Source: CAZYQW01 sp964649825 (GTDB taxonomy: Bacteria > Planctomycetota > B15-G4 > JADJEK01). From it: a stretch of DNA of 64,000 bases. Both the position numbers and the translations under genes were made by a program. Location: NCBI GenBank assembly GCA_964649825.1, contig CAZYQW010000141.1, positions 1 through 64,000 of the forward strand, in the 5' to 3' direction. This document shows positions 38,252 through 49,688 of this stretch, piece after piece (position 1 is the first letter of the stretch; every line of letters starts with the position of its first letter). Under the pieces are notes generated by a model. It did not search any database. It was not told where the DNA came from and was given only the letters and a program-made list of their open reading frames with translations.

Positions 38252-39847
38252 GTGTTTCCGGTTCCGTTCGAGCTCGAGCGGTTGGCGCATCGCGTGTTCG
38301 TCGTCGACGATGCGCTCGACCCCATCGCCGTCGAGCGGCTCGCGAGGGAGATCCTCAGTCTCGACCGCGCGCGCGAACGCGCCACCGTCCTCTGCTCGAA
38401 CGGCCCGTTCCCCCCCCGTGACTTGATCAAGGGGCTCGAGACCGGCCTCTCCGAGCTCCCGCCCGGGGTGCTCGACAAGCGCAGCCTCTTCCGTCGCGCC
38501 CGCTACATGCGCGATCGACTGACCGAGCTCGCGCCGAGCCACGTCGAAGTGATGACCGAACCGGATCGGAGCCTGTGGAAGGTCGCGTCGCGGTTCGTGC
38601 GGCCGGCGGCTCGTCCCGAGCTCGCGGCGCGGCCGCCGCGTTCGGCGCGGCGCGTCGCGGTGCTGCTGAAGAGCGACCTGGCGCGCGCGTCCGCCCACGT
38701 CGGACAGGCGTTGAACACGGCGGCGGCGCTGACCGGGATCGGATTGGACATCCTCGTCGTCGGCCCGGTCGGGGAGGGAACATTCGAGGACGCGATCCGC
38801 CGCGCGACGCCCGGCATCGACGACGCGTCGGCGACGCGGCTCTCGCACCGCCGCCTCGACGACGTGCATCGATCGGCGGCGACCGTCCGCGGCCTCCACG
38901 ACCTCCTCGTCGGGCTGGCCGACGAGGGATACGGCCTGCTCTACTTCCGGCAGGTGCGCCTCGCGTCGATGCTGCTTCCCGCCGCGCGACGGCTCGGGTT
39001 CACCGTCGTGATGGAAGCGCACCAGCCGTTCACGACGTGGGCGATCGGCGAGCGCCGGCGGCTGTGGAGCGCGAGCGTCCCTCCTCCGGGCGCGTTCTCG
39101 ACGATGGCGCGCATCGACCACGCCTACGAGCGGCGCGTCTACGCCGAAGTGGACGGAGTGATCTGCACCACGAACGCGATGAGGAAGCGCGTGCGCCGGC
39201 TCCGACCGGAGACGCCGACCCTCGTGCTCCGCAACGGAGCGCCGGACCCCGCGACCGTCGCCGCCGCCGCGCCGGACGACGCGGGCGGAACCGACGTGAT
39301 CTACACCGGGAGGACGTCGAGCGAGAAGGGGACCGACGTCCTCCTGCGCGCGATCGCCGCTTTGCCGGGCGTCACCGCGACGATCGTGGGCGGGCCGGCG
39401 GAGGACGACATCGCGCCGTACCGCGAGCTCGCGACGTCGCTCGGCCTTGGCGAGCGCGTCCGGTTGCTGCCGTGGGAGGATCAAGCGCGGCTCCTGGCGC
39501 GGGTCCGCTCCGCGCGCGTCGCCGTTCATCCGTTGCCCGGATCCGGCTCGCGCGAATGGCGGATCTACACCTGCCCGTTGAAAGTGCTCGAAGCGATGGC
39601 GCTCGGCACGCCCGTCGTCGCCACCAACCTGCCCGCGCTGCGGGAGCTGATCCGCGACGGCGTCCATGGACTGCTGGTCGAGCCCGGCGACCCCGGCGCG
39701 CTGGCGAACGGCATCTACCGGATCCTCTCCGACCCGGCGCTCGCGGCGGCGCTCGCGCGCGCGGCGCGTCGTCGAGCGCGCCGGTTCTTCCACTCGGCCC
39801 GGGCCGAGCGCCTGGCGCGGTTCATCGAGCAGGTGGCGCGGCGATGA
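38252..39847 (+). CDS. GT4-family glycosyltransferase with N-terminal extension
   Basis: 531 residues. An N-terminal extension of about 125 residues has no recognised domain. A GT-B glycosyltransferase follows: RRVAVLLKSDLARASAHVGQ opens the acceptor half, and VIYTGRTSSEKGTDVLLRA plus SREWRIYTCPLKVLEAMALGTPVVATN form the donor-sugar site, with the usual E-x7-E replaced by a W-R-x-Y-x-C-P-L-K-x-x-E form typical of GT4. It would transfer a sugar from a nucleotide donor onto a surface glycan. GTG start. Its stop overlaps the start of the glycerophosphotransferase-like gene, so the two probably build the same polymer. Confidence 0.83.
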   Translation: MFPVPFELERLAHRVFVVDDALDPIAVERLAREILSLDRARERATVLCSNGPFPPRDLIKGLETGLSELPPGVLDKRSLFRRARYMRDRLTELAPSHVEVMTEPDRSLWKVASRFVRPAARPELAARPPRSARRVAVLLKSDLARASAHVGQALNTAAALTGIGLDILVVGPVGEGTFEDAIRRATPGIDDASATRLSHRRLDDVHRSAATVRGLHDLLVGLADEGYGLLYFRQVRLASMLLPAARRLGFTVVMEAHQPFTTWAIGERRRLWSASVPPPGAFSTMARIDHAYERRVYAEVDGVICTTNAMRKRVRRLRPETPTLVLRNGAPDPATVAAAAPDDAGGTDVIYTGRTSSEKGTDVLLRAIAALPGVTATIVGGPAEDDIAPYRELATSLGLGERVRLLPWEDQARLLARVRSARVAVHPLPGSGSREWRIYTCPLKVLEAMALGTPVVATNLPALRELIRDGVHGLLVEPGDPGALANGIYRILSDPALAAALARAARRRARRFFHSARAERLARFIEQVARR

Positions 39848-40962
39848 AGGCGAGGAGACATCCGCTCCGCGCCCTGGCGCGCCGAGTGCGGCGCACGCGC
39901 CGCGTCCTCGTCGCCGTGAGCTCGCCGATGAACGTCGTCGTGCTGCGCCCGATCCTCGACGTGCTCGTCGCCGACGATCGCGTCGAGCTTGCGTTCACCG
40001 GCCGTCACCACGACCGCGACGACGTCACCGGAATCCTCGCCGCGACCGGCCTCGGCGGCGCGCAGGTCCTCTCCGAAGCGGGCGCGAAGCGCCTCGCGGC
40101 GGACCTCTACCTCTGCGCCGACGGGACCCGCTACGGCAAGCGCTGCTCCTCGCGCGTGCTCACGTTCCACGGGGTTTCGTTCAAGGGCCGCTCCCTCGGG
40201 GATCGCGCCGGCTGGTTCCACCGCGTGATGCTCGTCGGTCCCTACCAGCGGCGCCGGCTCGTCGAACGGGGAACGTTCGCCGCGGACGACCCGGTCCTCG
40301 TCGACGTCGGCATGCCGAAGCTCGATCGGCTCGCGCGCGGCGAGATCGATCGATTCGCCGAGCGCGAACGGCTGGATGTCGCGCCGCACGCGGTCTGCAT
40401 CCTCTACGCCCCCACCTGGGGCCCGCACGCATCGCTGAACACGATGGGCGAGCCGCTGATCGATGCGCTCGCCGCGTACCCGAAGGCCCACGTCGTGGTG
40501 AAGCTCCACGACCACACGTACGACCCGAGCCACGGGGGCGGCGACTGGTCCACGCGCGTCGAACGGCTGCGACGCCCGAACGTGACGATCCATCGCGGGC
40601 TCGACGTCGCTCCGCTTCTCGCCGCGGCCGACGTGCTCGTCACCGACGCGAGCTCGGTCGCGCAGGAGTTCTGCCTGCTCGACCGCCCCATCCTCTTCGC
40701 CGACGTCCCGGGCCTCTTCGCCAGCGAGCGCTATCGCGACTCGGCCGACATGGAGACGTGGGGACGCTCGGGGGGCGTCACCTTCTCCTCGCCGGGCGAG
40801 GTCGATGACGCGCTTCGCGCGACCCTCGCCGCGCCGGACGCGCTCTCGGACATCCGCCGGGCGATCGCGACGGACCTGTTCTTCGCGCCGGGCCGCGCGA
40901 CGGAGCGCGCGCTCGAGGTGATCTACGCGGAGCTCGAGATCCCGCTGCGCCGGCGCGATTGA
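39844..40962 (+). CDS. CDP-glycerol glycerophosphotransferase-like protein (copy A)
   Basis: 372 residues of the GT-B-like family that includes teichoic-acid TagB/TagF. Visible motifs are SPMNVVVLRPILD near the N-terminus, TFHGVSFKGRS, ILYAPTWGPH, VVKLHDHTYD, ADVLVTDASSVAQEF and DRPILFADVP. Family members transfer glycerol-phosphate or related groups from CDP-activated donors to a cell-wall or surface polymer. In a Gram-negative-type organism the acceptor is probably a capsule or other exopolymer. ATGA overlap with the preceding glycosyltransferase. A second copy, sharing many of these motifs, lies about 9 kb downstream. The donor is not deducible. Confidence 0.82.
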   Translation: MKARRHPLRALARRVRRTRRVLVAVSSPMNVVVLRPILDVLVADDRVELAFTGRHHDRDDVTGILAATGLGGAQVLSEAGAKRLAADLYLCADGTRYGKRCSSRVLTFHGVSFKGRSLGDRAGWFHRVMLVGPYQRRRLVERGTFAADDPVLVDVGMPKLDRLARGEIDRFAERERLDVAPHAVCILYAPTWGPHASLNTMGEPLIDALAAYPKAHVVVKLHDHTYDPSHGGGDWSTRVERLRRPNVTIHRGLDVAPLLAAADVLVTDASSVAQEFCLLDRPILFADVPGLFASERYRDSADMETWGRSGGVTFSSPGEVDDALRATLAAPDALSDIRRAIATDLFFAPGRATERALEVIYAELEIPLRRRD

Positions 40963-40981
40963 GCGGCGCGGCGCGAGCCGG

Positions 40982-42469
40982 CTACTCCAACGCCGGCAGC
41001 GCCTCGTCCGGCAGGTGGTGCGCGGCGGGAATACCGTAGTTCTCGAGCACCCGCGCCGTCGCGTCGTCGAGCGTCTCCGCGTCGAGGACGACCTCGGACC
41101 GCTCGAGGTTCGGGTCGAGCTCGACCGTGTGGAAGCCGTCGACGGGATGATCGAACGCGCCCTTCAGGTCGATGATCGAATCGATCGCGCGGCCGTTCAC
41201 CGACTTCACGGTCAGGTCACGCAGATCGTGGTAGCCGATGCTGAACGGGTCCGGAAGGACGTGCGTCAGCACGATGATGCGCCGCCGGTCGGGACGCTGC
41301 GACCTGCGCTCGAGCTCCCAACGCGCGACGAGGCGCGGGTTGGCCCGCGACGACCATTCGTTGCCGAACGACGCGAGGTAGTCGAGGTCCAGCTCACGGA
41401 AGACGAGCCCTCCGGCGACCAGGTACGGCGGCGCCCGGTCGGAACGAGAGTTCGGGATCAGGAACAACGACGTCGGCGCGCGCCGCAACCGCATCTCGAG
41501 CTCGAGCTCCGCGCCTCCTCGCAGCACGCGCACCGGGACGAGGTCGCCGGCCGCGTGCCCGTCCGAGACGATGTTCGAGTAGCTCAACTGACCGTAGACG
41601 GGATGGCGGTAGAAGCCGTCCGCGTCGATCTCCTTGCCGTCGATCGACAGGAGGACGTCGCGCGGCAACAGGACGCCGGCCCCGGTCGTCCCCGCCGCGA
41701 CCTCGCGGACGACGATGCCTCGCGGATCGCCTTCCACGCCGAGGTAGGCCGCGAGCGCCGGATCGCGGTTCAACTGCCAGTACATGCCGAAGGACGCGAA
41801 GTAGCGATCCCCCGCCGCGTTCTCGAGGAACGCGCCCAGCACCTCCGCGGGGACGACCCGGGCGGTCTGATCGTTCTGGTAGACGGTGAGCCCGAGCAGG
41901 CGTTCGCCGAGGAAGACGGGCGTCGACCAGCCGCCGTTCTCCATGTCGGTCGTGACGTCGAGCGTGACGTGGTCGACGAACCCGGTGTCCGACTCCCGCA
42001 CCTCCGCGCGCGAGATGCGGCCGTCCGCGACCTCGAGCTGGCGACCGTTCCAGCGGACCGATGACACGCGCCCCTGCACGACGGGGCGCGGGACGAGCTC
42101 GACCGCCGCCAGGTCGTCGAAGAAACCCGCGGAGTCGACTCGGAGGAGCGCGAGGTTCACGTCGACGTCGATCCGGTCGATCGACGCGGCGAAGAGCCCC
42201 GCGTCGCCGTTCTTCTGCACCCGGATCATCGTCGAGTCGGTGACGACCTGCGCCTCGACGAGGATCCGTTCGCCGTCCACCACGACTCCCGTCGCGGAGA
42301 GCGACCCGGGCCGCGTCTTCGCCCAAGGCTGCCGCGCGTCATACCGCTGCCACGTGCAGGTGATCGCGACGACGTGCGCGTCGTAGCCCCGCTCGTGGGG
42401 CGCGGCGCTCGCGCCGCCGGCGGCGACCATGCCGGCGAGGCCCGACAGGAGGATCGCTCGAGCTCGCAT
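40982..42469 (-). CDS. catalytically dead HtrA/Deg-like paralogue with PDZ domains
   Basis: 495 residues with a signal peptide (ILLSGLAGMVAAGGASA). It aligns from the start with the upstream HtrA-like protease, but every triad position is changed. EAQVV has Gln74 instead of His, VDVNLALL has Asn105 instead of Asp, and the GNSGGPV motif has become NGGWSTPVF, so that Trp181 falls at the serine position. Two PDZ-like regions follow (around 245-340 and 425-470). It is probably a non-proteolytic partner, chaperone or regulator of the intact enzyme. Its ATG overlaps the TGA of the upstream gene by one base (TGATG), so translation of the two is coupled. Confidence 0.8.
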   Translation of the reverse strand: MRARAILLSGLAGMVAAGGASAAPHERGYDAHVVAITCTWQRYDARQPWAKTRPGSLSATGVVVDGERILVEAQVVTDSTMIRVQKNGDAGLFAASIDRIDVDVNLALLRVDSAGFFDDLAAVELVPRPVVQGRVSSVRWNGRQLEVADGRISRAEVRESDTGFVDHVTLDVTTDMENGGWSTPVFLGERLLGLTVYQNDQTARVVPAEVLGAFLENAAGDRYFASFGMYWQLNRDPALAAYLGVEGDPRGIVVREVAAGTTGAGVLLPRDVLLSIDGKEIDADGFYRHPVYGQLSYSNIVSDGHAAGDLVPVRVLRGGAELELEMRLRRAPTSLFLIPNSRSDRAPPYLVAGGLVFRELDLDYLASFGNEWSSRANPRLVARWELERRSQRPDRRRIIVLTHVLPDPFSIGYHDLRDLTVKSVNGRAIDSIIDLKGAFDHPVDGFHTVELDPNLERSEVVLDAETLDDATARVLENYGIPAAHHLPDEALPALE

Positions 42470-43911
42470 CACAGCCTCCGATCGGCGGGGACGCCGTAGC
42501 GCTCGAGGATCTCGGCGTGCGCCGGTTCCGCCGCCTCGCGGTCGAGGACGCCGAACCTTCCGAAGTAACGGAACTCGAGCACGTGGAAGCGACCTTCGTT
42601 CGAGTCGAACGCGTCGATCAGGTCCTCGAGCTCGTTGATCTCGTGCCCGTTCACGCGATCGACCACGAGGTACCGGTACCACGCCATGTCCGCGTTCACC
42701 GGGTGATCGAGCTTGCGCAGCAGGATCACCGACTCGCCACGGTACTGTTCGGGCTCCTCCCGCGGCCGGTAGAAGAACTCGTACATCAGGTGCTGTTCCC
42801 GCACGAGCGTCTCACGATTGAGCGGCGCGAAGACGAGACCGGCGTGGACGACGTAGCGCGGGAGCTGGTCGTAGACTTCGCCGTAGCGGATGAGCGGACT
42901 GTCGCCGGCCATCAGCACCTCGACCGAGACGCGCTCGTTGCGTCGCCACACGTCCAGCGGGACCCGCTCGCCGACCTGATAGCGGTCGGAGACGACGTTG
43001 TAGTCGAGGCGCAGGTCGTCGATCGCGACGGTCCCATCGTTCGCGATGTCGAACCCCGCGATCGAGAGGATCACGTCGCCTTCACGCAGCACGCCGTCGC
43101 CGCTCGCCGTCGGATAGACGAACTCGACGCGCACGCCGTTCGCTCCGTTCGGCATTCCGGCCTTCCGTCGCGCGGCGGGGTTCTCCATGTTCGACGTCAA
43201 CAGACCGAGGTCGGGAAACCCGTCGTACGCACCGTCCTCGACGTCCCGCAGGAAGTGGTGGATCACCTCGGTCGGAATGATGAATCCGACGTTGTCGAGG
43301 TCGGGCGGACCTTGGAACGCCACGCCGACGACGAGCCCGTCCTGCACCACGGGGCCGCCGCTGTTGCCGGGGTTGATCGCGGCGTCGGTCTGGACGGTGA
43401 GGTGGGAATCGAAGCCGGAGTGGACGTAGAGCTTCACCTCGATCCGCGACACCACGCCGCGCGTCGACGAGATCCGGCGCCCGCCGGCCGGATAGCCGTA
43501 CGTCTCGACCGTCGAGTGCGGCGCGGGAAGCCCACCGAACTCCACGGCCGGCACCGCGTCGAGCAGCCCCGCCTCCTCCGGCTCGAGGAGCGCGAGGTCG
43601 CAGTCGTGGCCGACCGCGACGAGCCGCGCCGGATGCGGCGTCGGGTCGCCGTGCAGGTACAGGATGATCATGCGATGGTTGGCCACGACGTGCGCGTTCG
43701 TCATGACCCGACCGCCGTCGACGACGAAGCCGCTGCCGGTCCCGCTCGTCGTGCCGGGCGCGTTCCACGGGGTGTACCAGTCGGGCTCCTGGGAGTGACA
43801 GAGGATCCGGACGACCGATCGCTCGAAGCCTCCCTCGGCCCGCGCCAGGCCGCCTCCCGCCGCCGCGAGCAGCGACAGCGCGACCCCCCATCCTGAACTC
43901 GCTCTCGACAT
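42469..43911 (-). CDS. HtrA/Deg-like periplasmic serine protease
   Basis: 480 residues. A signal peptide is followed by a trypsin-like domain with an intact triad: His74 (TNAHVV), Asp105 (GHDCDLALL) and Ser184 (NPGNSGGPV). PDZ-like segments follow, at about 265-345 and 405-455 (GDVILSIAGFDI; LVVDRVNGHEI). It degrades or checks damaged envelope proteins. ATG at 43911 has AGGAAG upstream; a GTG one codon earlier is possible. It is followed, with a one-base overlap, by a paralogue that has lost the active site. Confidence 0.87.
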   Translation of the reverse strand: MSRASSGWGVALSLLAAAGGGLARAEGGFERSVVRILCHSQEPDWYTPWNAPGTTSGTGSGFVVDGGRVMTNAHVVANHRMIILYLHGDPTPHPARLVAVGHDCDLALLEPEEAGLLDAVPAVEFGGLPAPHSTVETYGYPAGGRRISSTRGVVSRIEVKLYVHSGFDSHLTVQTDAAINPGNSGGPVVQDGLVVGVAFQGPPDLDNVGFIIPTEVIHHFLRDVEDGAYDGFPDLGLLTSNMENPAARRKAGMPNGANGVRVEFVYPTASGDGVLREGDVILSIAGFDIANDGTVAIDDLRLDYNVVSDRYQVGERVPLDVWRRNERVSVEVLMAGDSPLIRYGEVYDQLPRYVVHAGLVFAPLNRETLVREQHLMYEFFYRPREEPEQYRGESVILLRKLDHPVNADMAWYRYLVVDRVNGHEINELEDLIDAFDSNEGRFHVLEFRYFGRFGVLDREAAEPAHAEILERYGVPADRRL

Positions 43912-43975
43912 CACGCGCTTCCTTTCTCGTCTCGTCGCCCTGTCTTCTCGCTCTGGCTCGTCGTTCCGCCGACGC

Positions 43976-44965
43976 TCACGGAATCAACAGCACCTTACCG
44001 ACGGATGTCCGCTCCTCGAGCGCCGCGTGCGCGGACGGCGCCTCCTCGAGCGGAAACCTCGCTCCGATCACGGGGCGGACGTCGTGCTCCTCGCAGAATC
44101 GCACCAGCCGCCCCCACTCGTCGCGCCGCGCCGGAAAATCGAGGTTGTGCACGTTCAGACCGGCGAGGCCGATCGAGCGGTGGAAGATCGTCAGCGGATG
44201 CACCCGCTCGATCCGGTTCTTGTAGTCCGAGTCGATCGAGGTGAAACCGATCACGACGATCCGTCCGAGGTCCGCGAGCGCGGCCAGACTCTTCGTGAAG
44301 ACCTCGCCGCCAACGGACTCCAGCACGTAGTCGACCCCGCGGCCGCCGGTGCGCGCACGGACCTCGTCGAGGAAGTCGACGCGCGTGTAATCGAAGCAGG
44401 CGTCTGCCCCGATCCGCTCGACGAGCTCGCACTTCGACGACCCGCCGGCGGTCCCGAACACGGGCCGGGCGCCGTGGCGGTTCGCGAGCTGGATCGCCGC
44501 GGTTCCGACCCCGCCCGCCGCGGCCTGGATCAGCACCGACTCGCCCGGACGCAGCCGGGCGACCTCGTTCATGCCGTACCACGCCGTCGCGTAACAGATC
44601 GCGAACGCGGCGCCCTCGTCGAAGTCGAGGTGCGCCGGCATCGACAGAATCTCGTTTCGACCGAGAACGACGCGGTCCGCGTAGCAGCCGCCGCGCAGGC
44701 GAAGCGCGATGACGCGATCGCCCACCGCGAACTCACGTGCGGCGCAGCCGCGCTCGATCACGACGCCCGCCCCCTCCTTGCCGATCTCGAACGGCAGGGA
44801 TTGATCCTTGCAGTAGCGACCCCGCCGTTCGACGACGTCGGCGTAGTTGATGCCGCATGCCTCGAGCCGGACGACGTACTCGTCGTCGTGCGGGCACGGA
44901 TCAGGCGCTTCGCGAACCCGCAAGACGTCCGGGCCGCCGAAGGCGTCGAGCGTGATCTTCCTCAT
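43976..44965 (-). CDS. NADPH:quinone oxidoreductase-like medium-chain dehydrogenase
   Basis: 329 residues without the structural-zinc cysteines, matching zinc-free quinone oxidoreductases and VAT-1-like proteins. The N-terminal LEACGINYADVVERRGRY is the family's typical entry strand. The Rossmann turn is AAAGGVGTAAIQLA (about 150-163), and the C-terminal domain ends with VGKVLLIP. It reduces quinones or enones with NADPH. It lies between ftsH and the HtrA-like genes on the same strand, with about 55-65 bp on either side, so it may belong to the envelope transcription unit by position only. Confidence 0.88.
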   Translation of the reverse strand: MRKITLDAFGGPDVLRVREAPDPCPHDDEYVVRLEACGINYADVVERRGRYCKDQSLPFEIGKEGAGVVIERGCAAREFAVGDRVIALRLRGGCYADRVVLGRNEILSMPAHLDFDEGAAFAICYATAWYGMNEVARLRPGESVLIQAAAGGVGTAAIQLANRHGARPVFGTAGGSSKCELVERIGADACFDYTRVDFLDEVRARTGGRGVDYVLESVGGEVFTKSLAALADLGRIVVIGFTSIDSDYKNRIERVHPLTIFHRSIGLAGLNVHNLDFPARRDEWGRLVRFCEEHDVRPVIGARFPLEEAPSAHAALEERTSVGKVLLIP

Positions 44966-45019
44966 CCGGTGCGTTCGTCGATCCAGCGCAGGAGCGCGCG
45001 AACACGGGCCCCGATCCGG

Positions 45020-47317
<2,298 letters not shown>

Positions 47318-47342
47318 TGGATTCCTGCTTTCGTCTTTCGTC

Positions 47343-47861
47343 CTACCAGTCGGCCTCGAGTTGGAAGACGATCTTACGAGCCAGCTCGTAGAACGCCTCC
47401 CGCTGTGCCGTCAACAGTCCTTCGCCAGCCGCGAGGGCGAAGTCAACCCGCTCCCGCTCGCTGAACTCCTTCATCAATCGACCCGTCTCGGCGTCGACCA
47501 CGCGGCAGCGTACCTCCGTCGTCGCGGACGATTCGGTCGGACGTTCGCGTCGCGTGATCGACAGAACACGCTGCTCGACGTCGGTGATCGTCCCCTGGAG
47601 GATGACGTCGGCCTGCGACTCATCGACAAGATAGACCCCGGGACGGGACCGGATCTCGTCGCAGACGCTCCTCGTCAAATCGAGCTCGATCTGCCGGAAA
47701 AACGTTTCGTTGTCGAACACTGGGACCGCGATCCTCCGCGTTCCCTCCGGGAAGAGGCTGTCATTGCGGTAGCCGGCGCAGCCGGCGAGGACCAGACCGA
47801 GCCCGAGCAGACCGACTCGTCCGATCGCACGACCCCGCGCTCTTCTTTCTTTCGGCACCAT
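47343..47861 (-). CDS. lptE: LptE-like outer-membrane lipoprotein
   Basis: About 172 residues. The lipobox LVLAGC is preceded by a basic n-region. The mature protein opens AGYRNDSLFPEGTRRIAVPVFDN, then ELDLTRSVCDEI and ADVILQGTI, the signature of LptE/RlpB-like lipoproteins that plug the LptD barrel and deliver lipopolysaccharide. ATG at 47861 gives a normal-length signal peptide; ATGs at 47912 and 47915 would add 17-18 residues, and none has a strong ribosome site. The presence of this gene implies an outer membrane with an LPS-type glycolipid. Confidence 0.78.
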   Translation of the reverse strand: MVPKERRARGRAIGRVGLLGLGLVLAGCAGYRNDSLFPEGTRRIAVPVFDNETFFRQIELDLTRSVCDEIRSRPGVYLVDESQADVILQGTITDVEQRVLSITRRERPTESSATTEVRCRVVDAETGRLMKEFSERERVDFALAAGEGLLTAQREAFYELARKIVFQLEADW

Positions 47862-47964
47862 GATGGCCCGCGCCCAAACTGTTTCGAACAAGGACTTCAC
47901 GACGGTGGACATCATAGCCAGCGGCGATCACCAGCGGCGCGAGCGGCGCCCGCGGCCGGCGATT

Positions 47965-48933
47965 CTACTCGTCGGCCGCCGGCCCGTGCGCCGGCGCCCC
48001 CGCGAGATTCCCCTCGGTGCGAAGGACTCCGCGGGGCCGGGCGAGATCCGAGTGCGCGAACGGGACGGAGGCGTTCGCACGGTGGATCCGTTCGCCCTGC
48101 TCGGCCCCGACCGTCCGGTAGTACTCCGCCACGGCAAGCTCGTGCGCCACGACCTCGGACTCCAGCTCGTCCAGGCGCGCGCGGGCCTCCACGTGGAAGC
48201 TGCCGTCGGGATAGACCCGCAAATAGCGTCGCAACGCCGCGTGGGCGAGGAGAATCGGCTCCACGTCGTAACTCGCGCCGCGCGACTGACGACGATAGGC
48301 CTCGGCGACCCGGAAGAGCGCGAGGTCCACCCACTCCGAGTCCGGGTACTCCCGGATCAGGCGCTCGTAGATGTCCGCCGTGGCCTGGTAGTGGCGGTCC
48401 TCGAAGAAGACGTTGGCGAGCTCCTTCCATCCGTCGTCGGCGTACGGGCTGCGCGAGAACTGCGTGACGAGGTAGTTCAGTGCCTCGACGCCGACGTCGT
48501 GGCGGGCGGAGAGGTCGCCGAACCAGCCCCCCCGCTCGCGGACGAGCTCCCTGCCGATCGTGTAGACGCGGCCCGCGATGAGCGGTGCTCGCAGGTCGAA
48601 CGGATCCTCGTCGAGGAGCCTGCGGTAGTGGCGAAACGCGAAGTCGTAGTCGCCGAGGCGAAACCGTGCCTCCGCCGCCAGGAATCGCAGGTCGGAACGG
48701 CCCGGGAACTCGAACCGGTTGCGGAGGAGGTACTCCGCGACCTCCGCCGCGCCGCGGTCGTCGCCGCCGGCGACGCGGCCCTCGGCGGCGGATCGGATCT
48801 CGCCCTCGCTCAACTCACGGGCCGGGCGCCCGTCGACGACCGGGGACGTCTGGCATCCGAGCGCACCAAGGAGGCCGCCGCCGGCGGCGAGGAGCCAACG
48901 TGCGACGGCGGGGCCGCGGCGGCGGGGGCTCAT
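47965..48933 (-). CDS. bamD: BamD-like tetratricopeptide outer-membrane lipoprotein
   Basis: 322 residues. The lipobox is LLGALGC with Cys27. The mature protein is made of helical repeats: ARFRLGDYDFAFRHYRRLL, then DDGWKELANVFFEDRHYQAT, then YPDSEWVDLALFRVAEAY and YPDGSFHVEARARLDEL. BamD/YfiO proteins are lipoproteins of the beta-barrel assembly machine with this repeat spacing. Sequence divergence means it could be another TPR lipoprotein (CpoB/YbgF type), but its place next to an LptE-like gene favours envelope assembly. Its ATG overlaps the recO stop (ATGA). Confidence 0.75.
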   Translation of the reverse strand: MSPRRRGPAVARWLLAAGGGLLGALGCQTSPVVDGRPARELSEGEIRSAAEGRVAGGDDRGAAEVAEYLLRNRFEFPGRSDLRFLAAEARFRLGDYDFAFRHYRRLLDEDPFDLRAPLIAGRVYTIGRELVRERGGWFGDLSARHDVGVEALNYLVTQFSRSPYADDGWKELANVFFEDRHYQATADIYERLIREYPDSEWVDLALFRVAEAYRRQSRGASYDVEPILLAHAALRRYLRVYPDGSFHVEARARLDELESEVVAHELAVAEYYRTVGAEQGERIHRANASVPFAHSDLARPRGVLRTEGNLAGAPAHGPAADE

Positions 48934-49688
48934 TCGATCAGGCTCCACAGGCGTCCGGTCGCCAACCGCCTCTCGGCGCGGTGTTCCACGTAGGTCTCCA
49001 GCGCGTGACGCACCTCGGCGATGACGCGCAGGGTGGGAGTCGGGCCAGGGGCGCGGTCGAACAGGCGTCGCGCGAACCAGACCGCATCGGCGGACCAGGA
49101 TACGACGCCGGGCGAGCGGTCCGCGCACGAACCACAGATCAATCCGCCGCGTCCCGCCGACAGCAGCGCGCCGGCTCCGTCCGCGATCCGCGACTCGCAC
49201 GCCACGCACGCGTCGACGCGCGGCGCGTAGCCGAGGACGGTCAGGATCCGCGCGATGAACGACACGACCCACGTCTCCAGGACGGCCGGCTCGGTCTCGA
49301 CGTCGATCGCGTCCAACGTCGCGATGAGGAGATCGAACGGACCGAGCTCCTGCGCGTGCGGCCAACTGAACCGCGCCACCACCTCCAGCACCTGCGCCCC
49401 GGCGATCCACTGGGCCAGCGACGCCCTCGCGCCTCGGTACGGGTGCGTGACGCGGAACCGGTGCAGGAGGTCGAGCTCGGAGCCGCGCCGGCGCGTGAAG
49501 TCGGCCTGGCCGCGCGTCAGGAGATCGATCGCGCCGCCGAACTCGGATTTCGGCCGAAACGACCCGCGGGCGAGGCAAGCAATCCGACCGTGCATCGGCG
49601 TCAGCAGATGGACGATCTGGCTCGACTCCGAGAAAGGTGCCCGGCGGATCACCACCGCATCCGTCTGCGTCCGCGCGTCCGACGCCAC
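48930..49688 (-). CDS. recO: DNA repair protein RecO
   Basis: 252 residues. An N-terminal OB-fold begins DAVVIRRAPFSESSQIVHLLTP, and a helical domain includes ATLDAI..E. The zinc site has four cysteines: CVACESR and GLICGSC. It matches RecO, which loads RecA with RecR in the RecF pathway. The start is GTG at 49688, weakly supported by a GAGG about ten bases upstream. It overlaps the BamD-like gene by four bases and diverges from the glycerophosphotransferase-like gene. Confidence 0.9.
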   Translation of the reverse strand: MASDARTQTDAVVIRRAPFSESSQIVHLLTPMHGRIACLARGSFRPKSEFGGAIDLLTRGQADFTRRRGSELDLLHRFRVTHPYRGARASLAQWIAGAQVLEVVARFSWPHAQELGPFDLLIATLDAIDVETEPAVLETWVVSFIARILTVLGYAPRVDACVACESRIADGAGALLSAGRGGLICGSCADRSPGVVSWSADAVWFARRLFDRAPGPTPTLRVIAEVRHALETYVEHRAERRLATGRLWSLIE

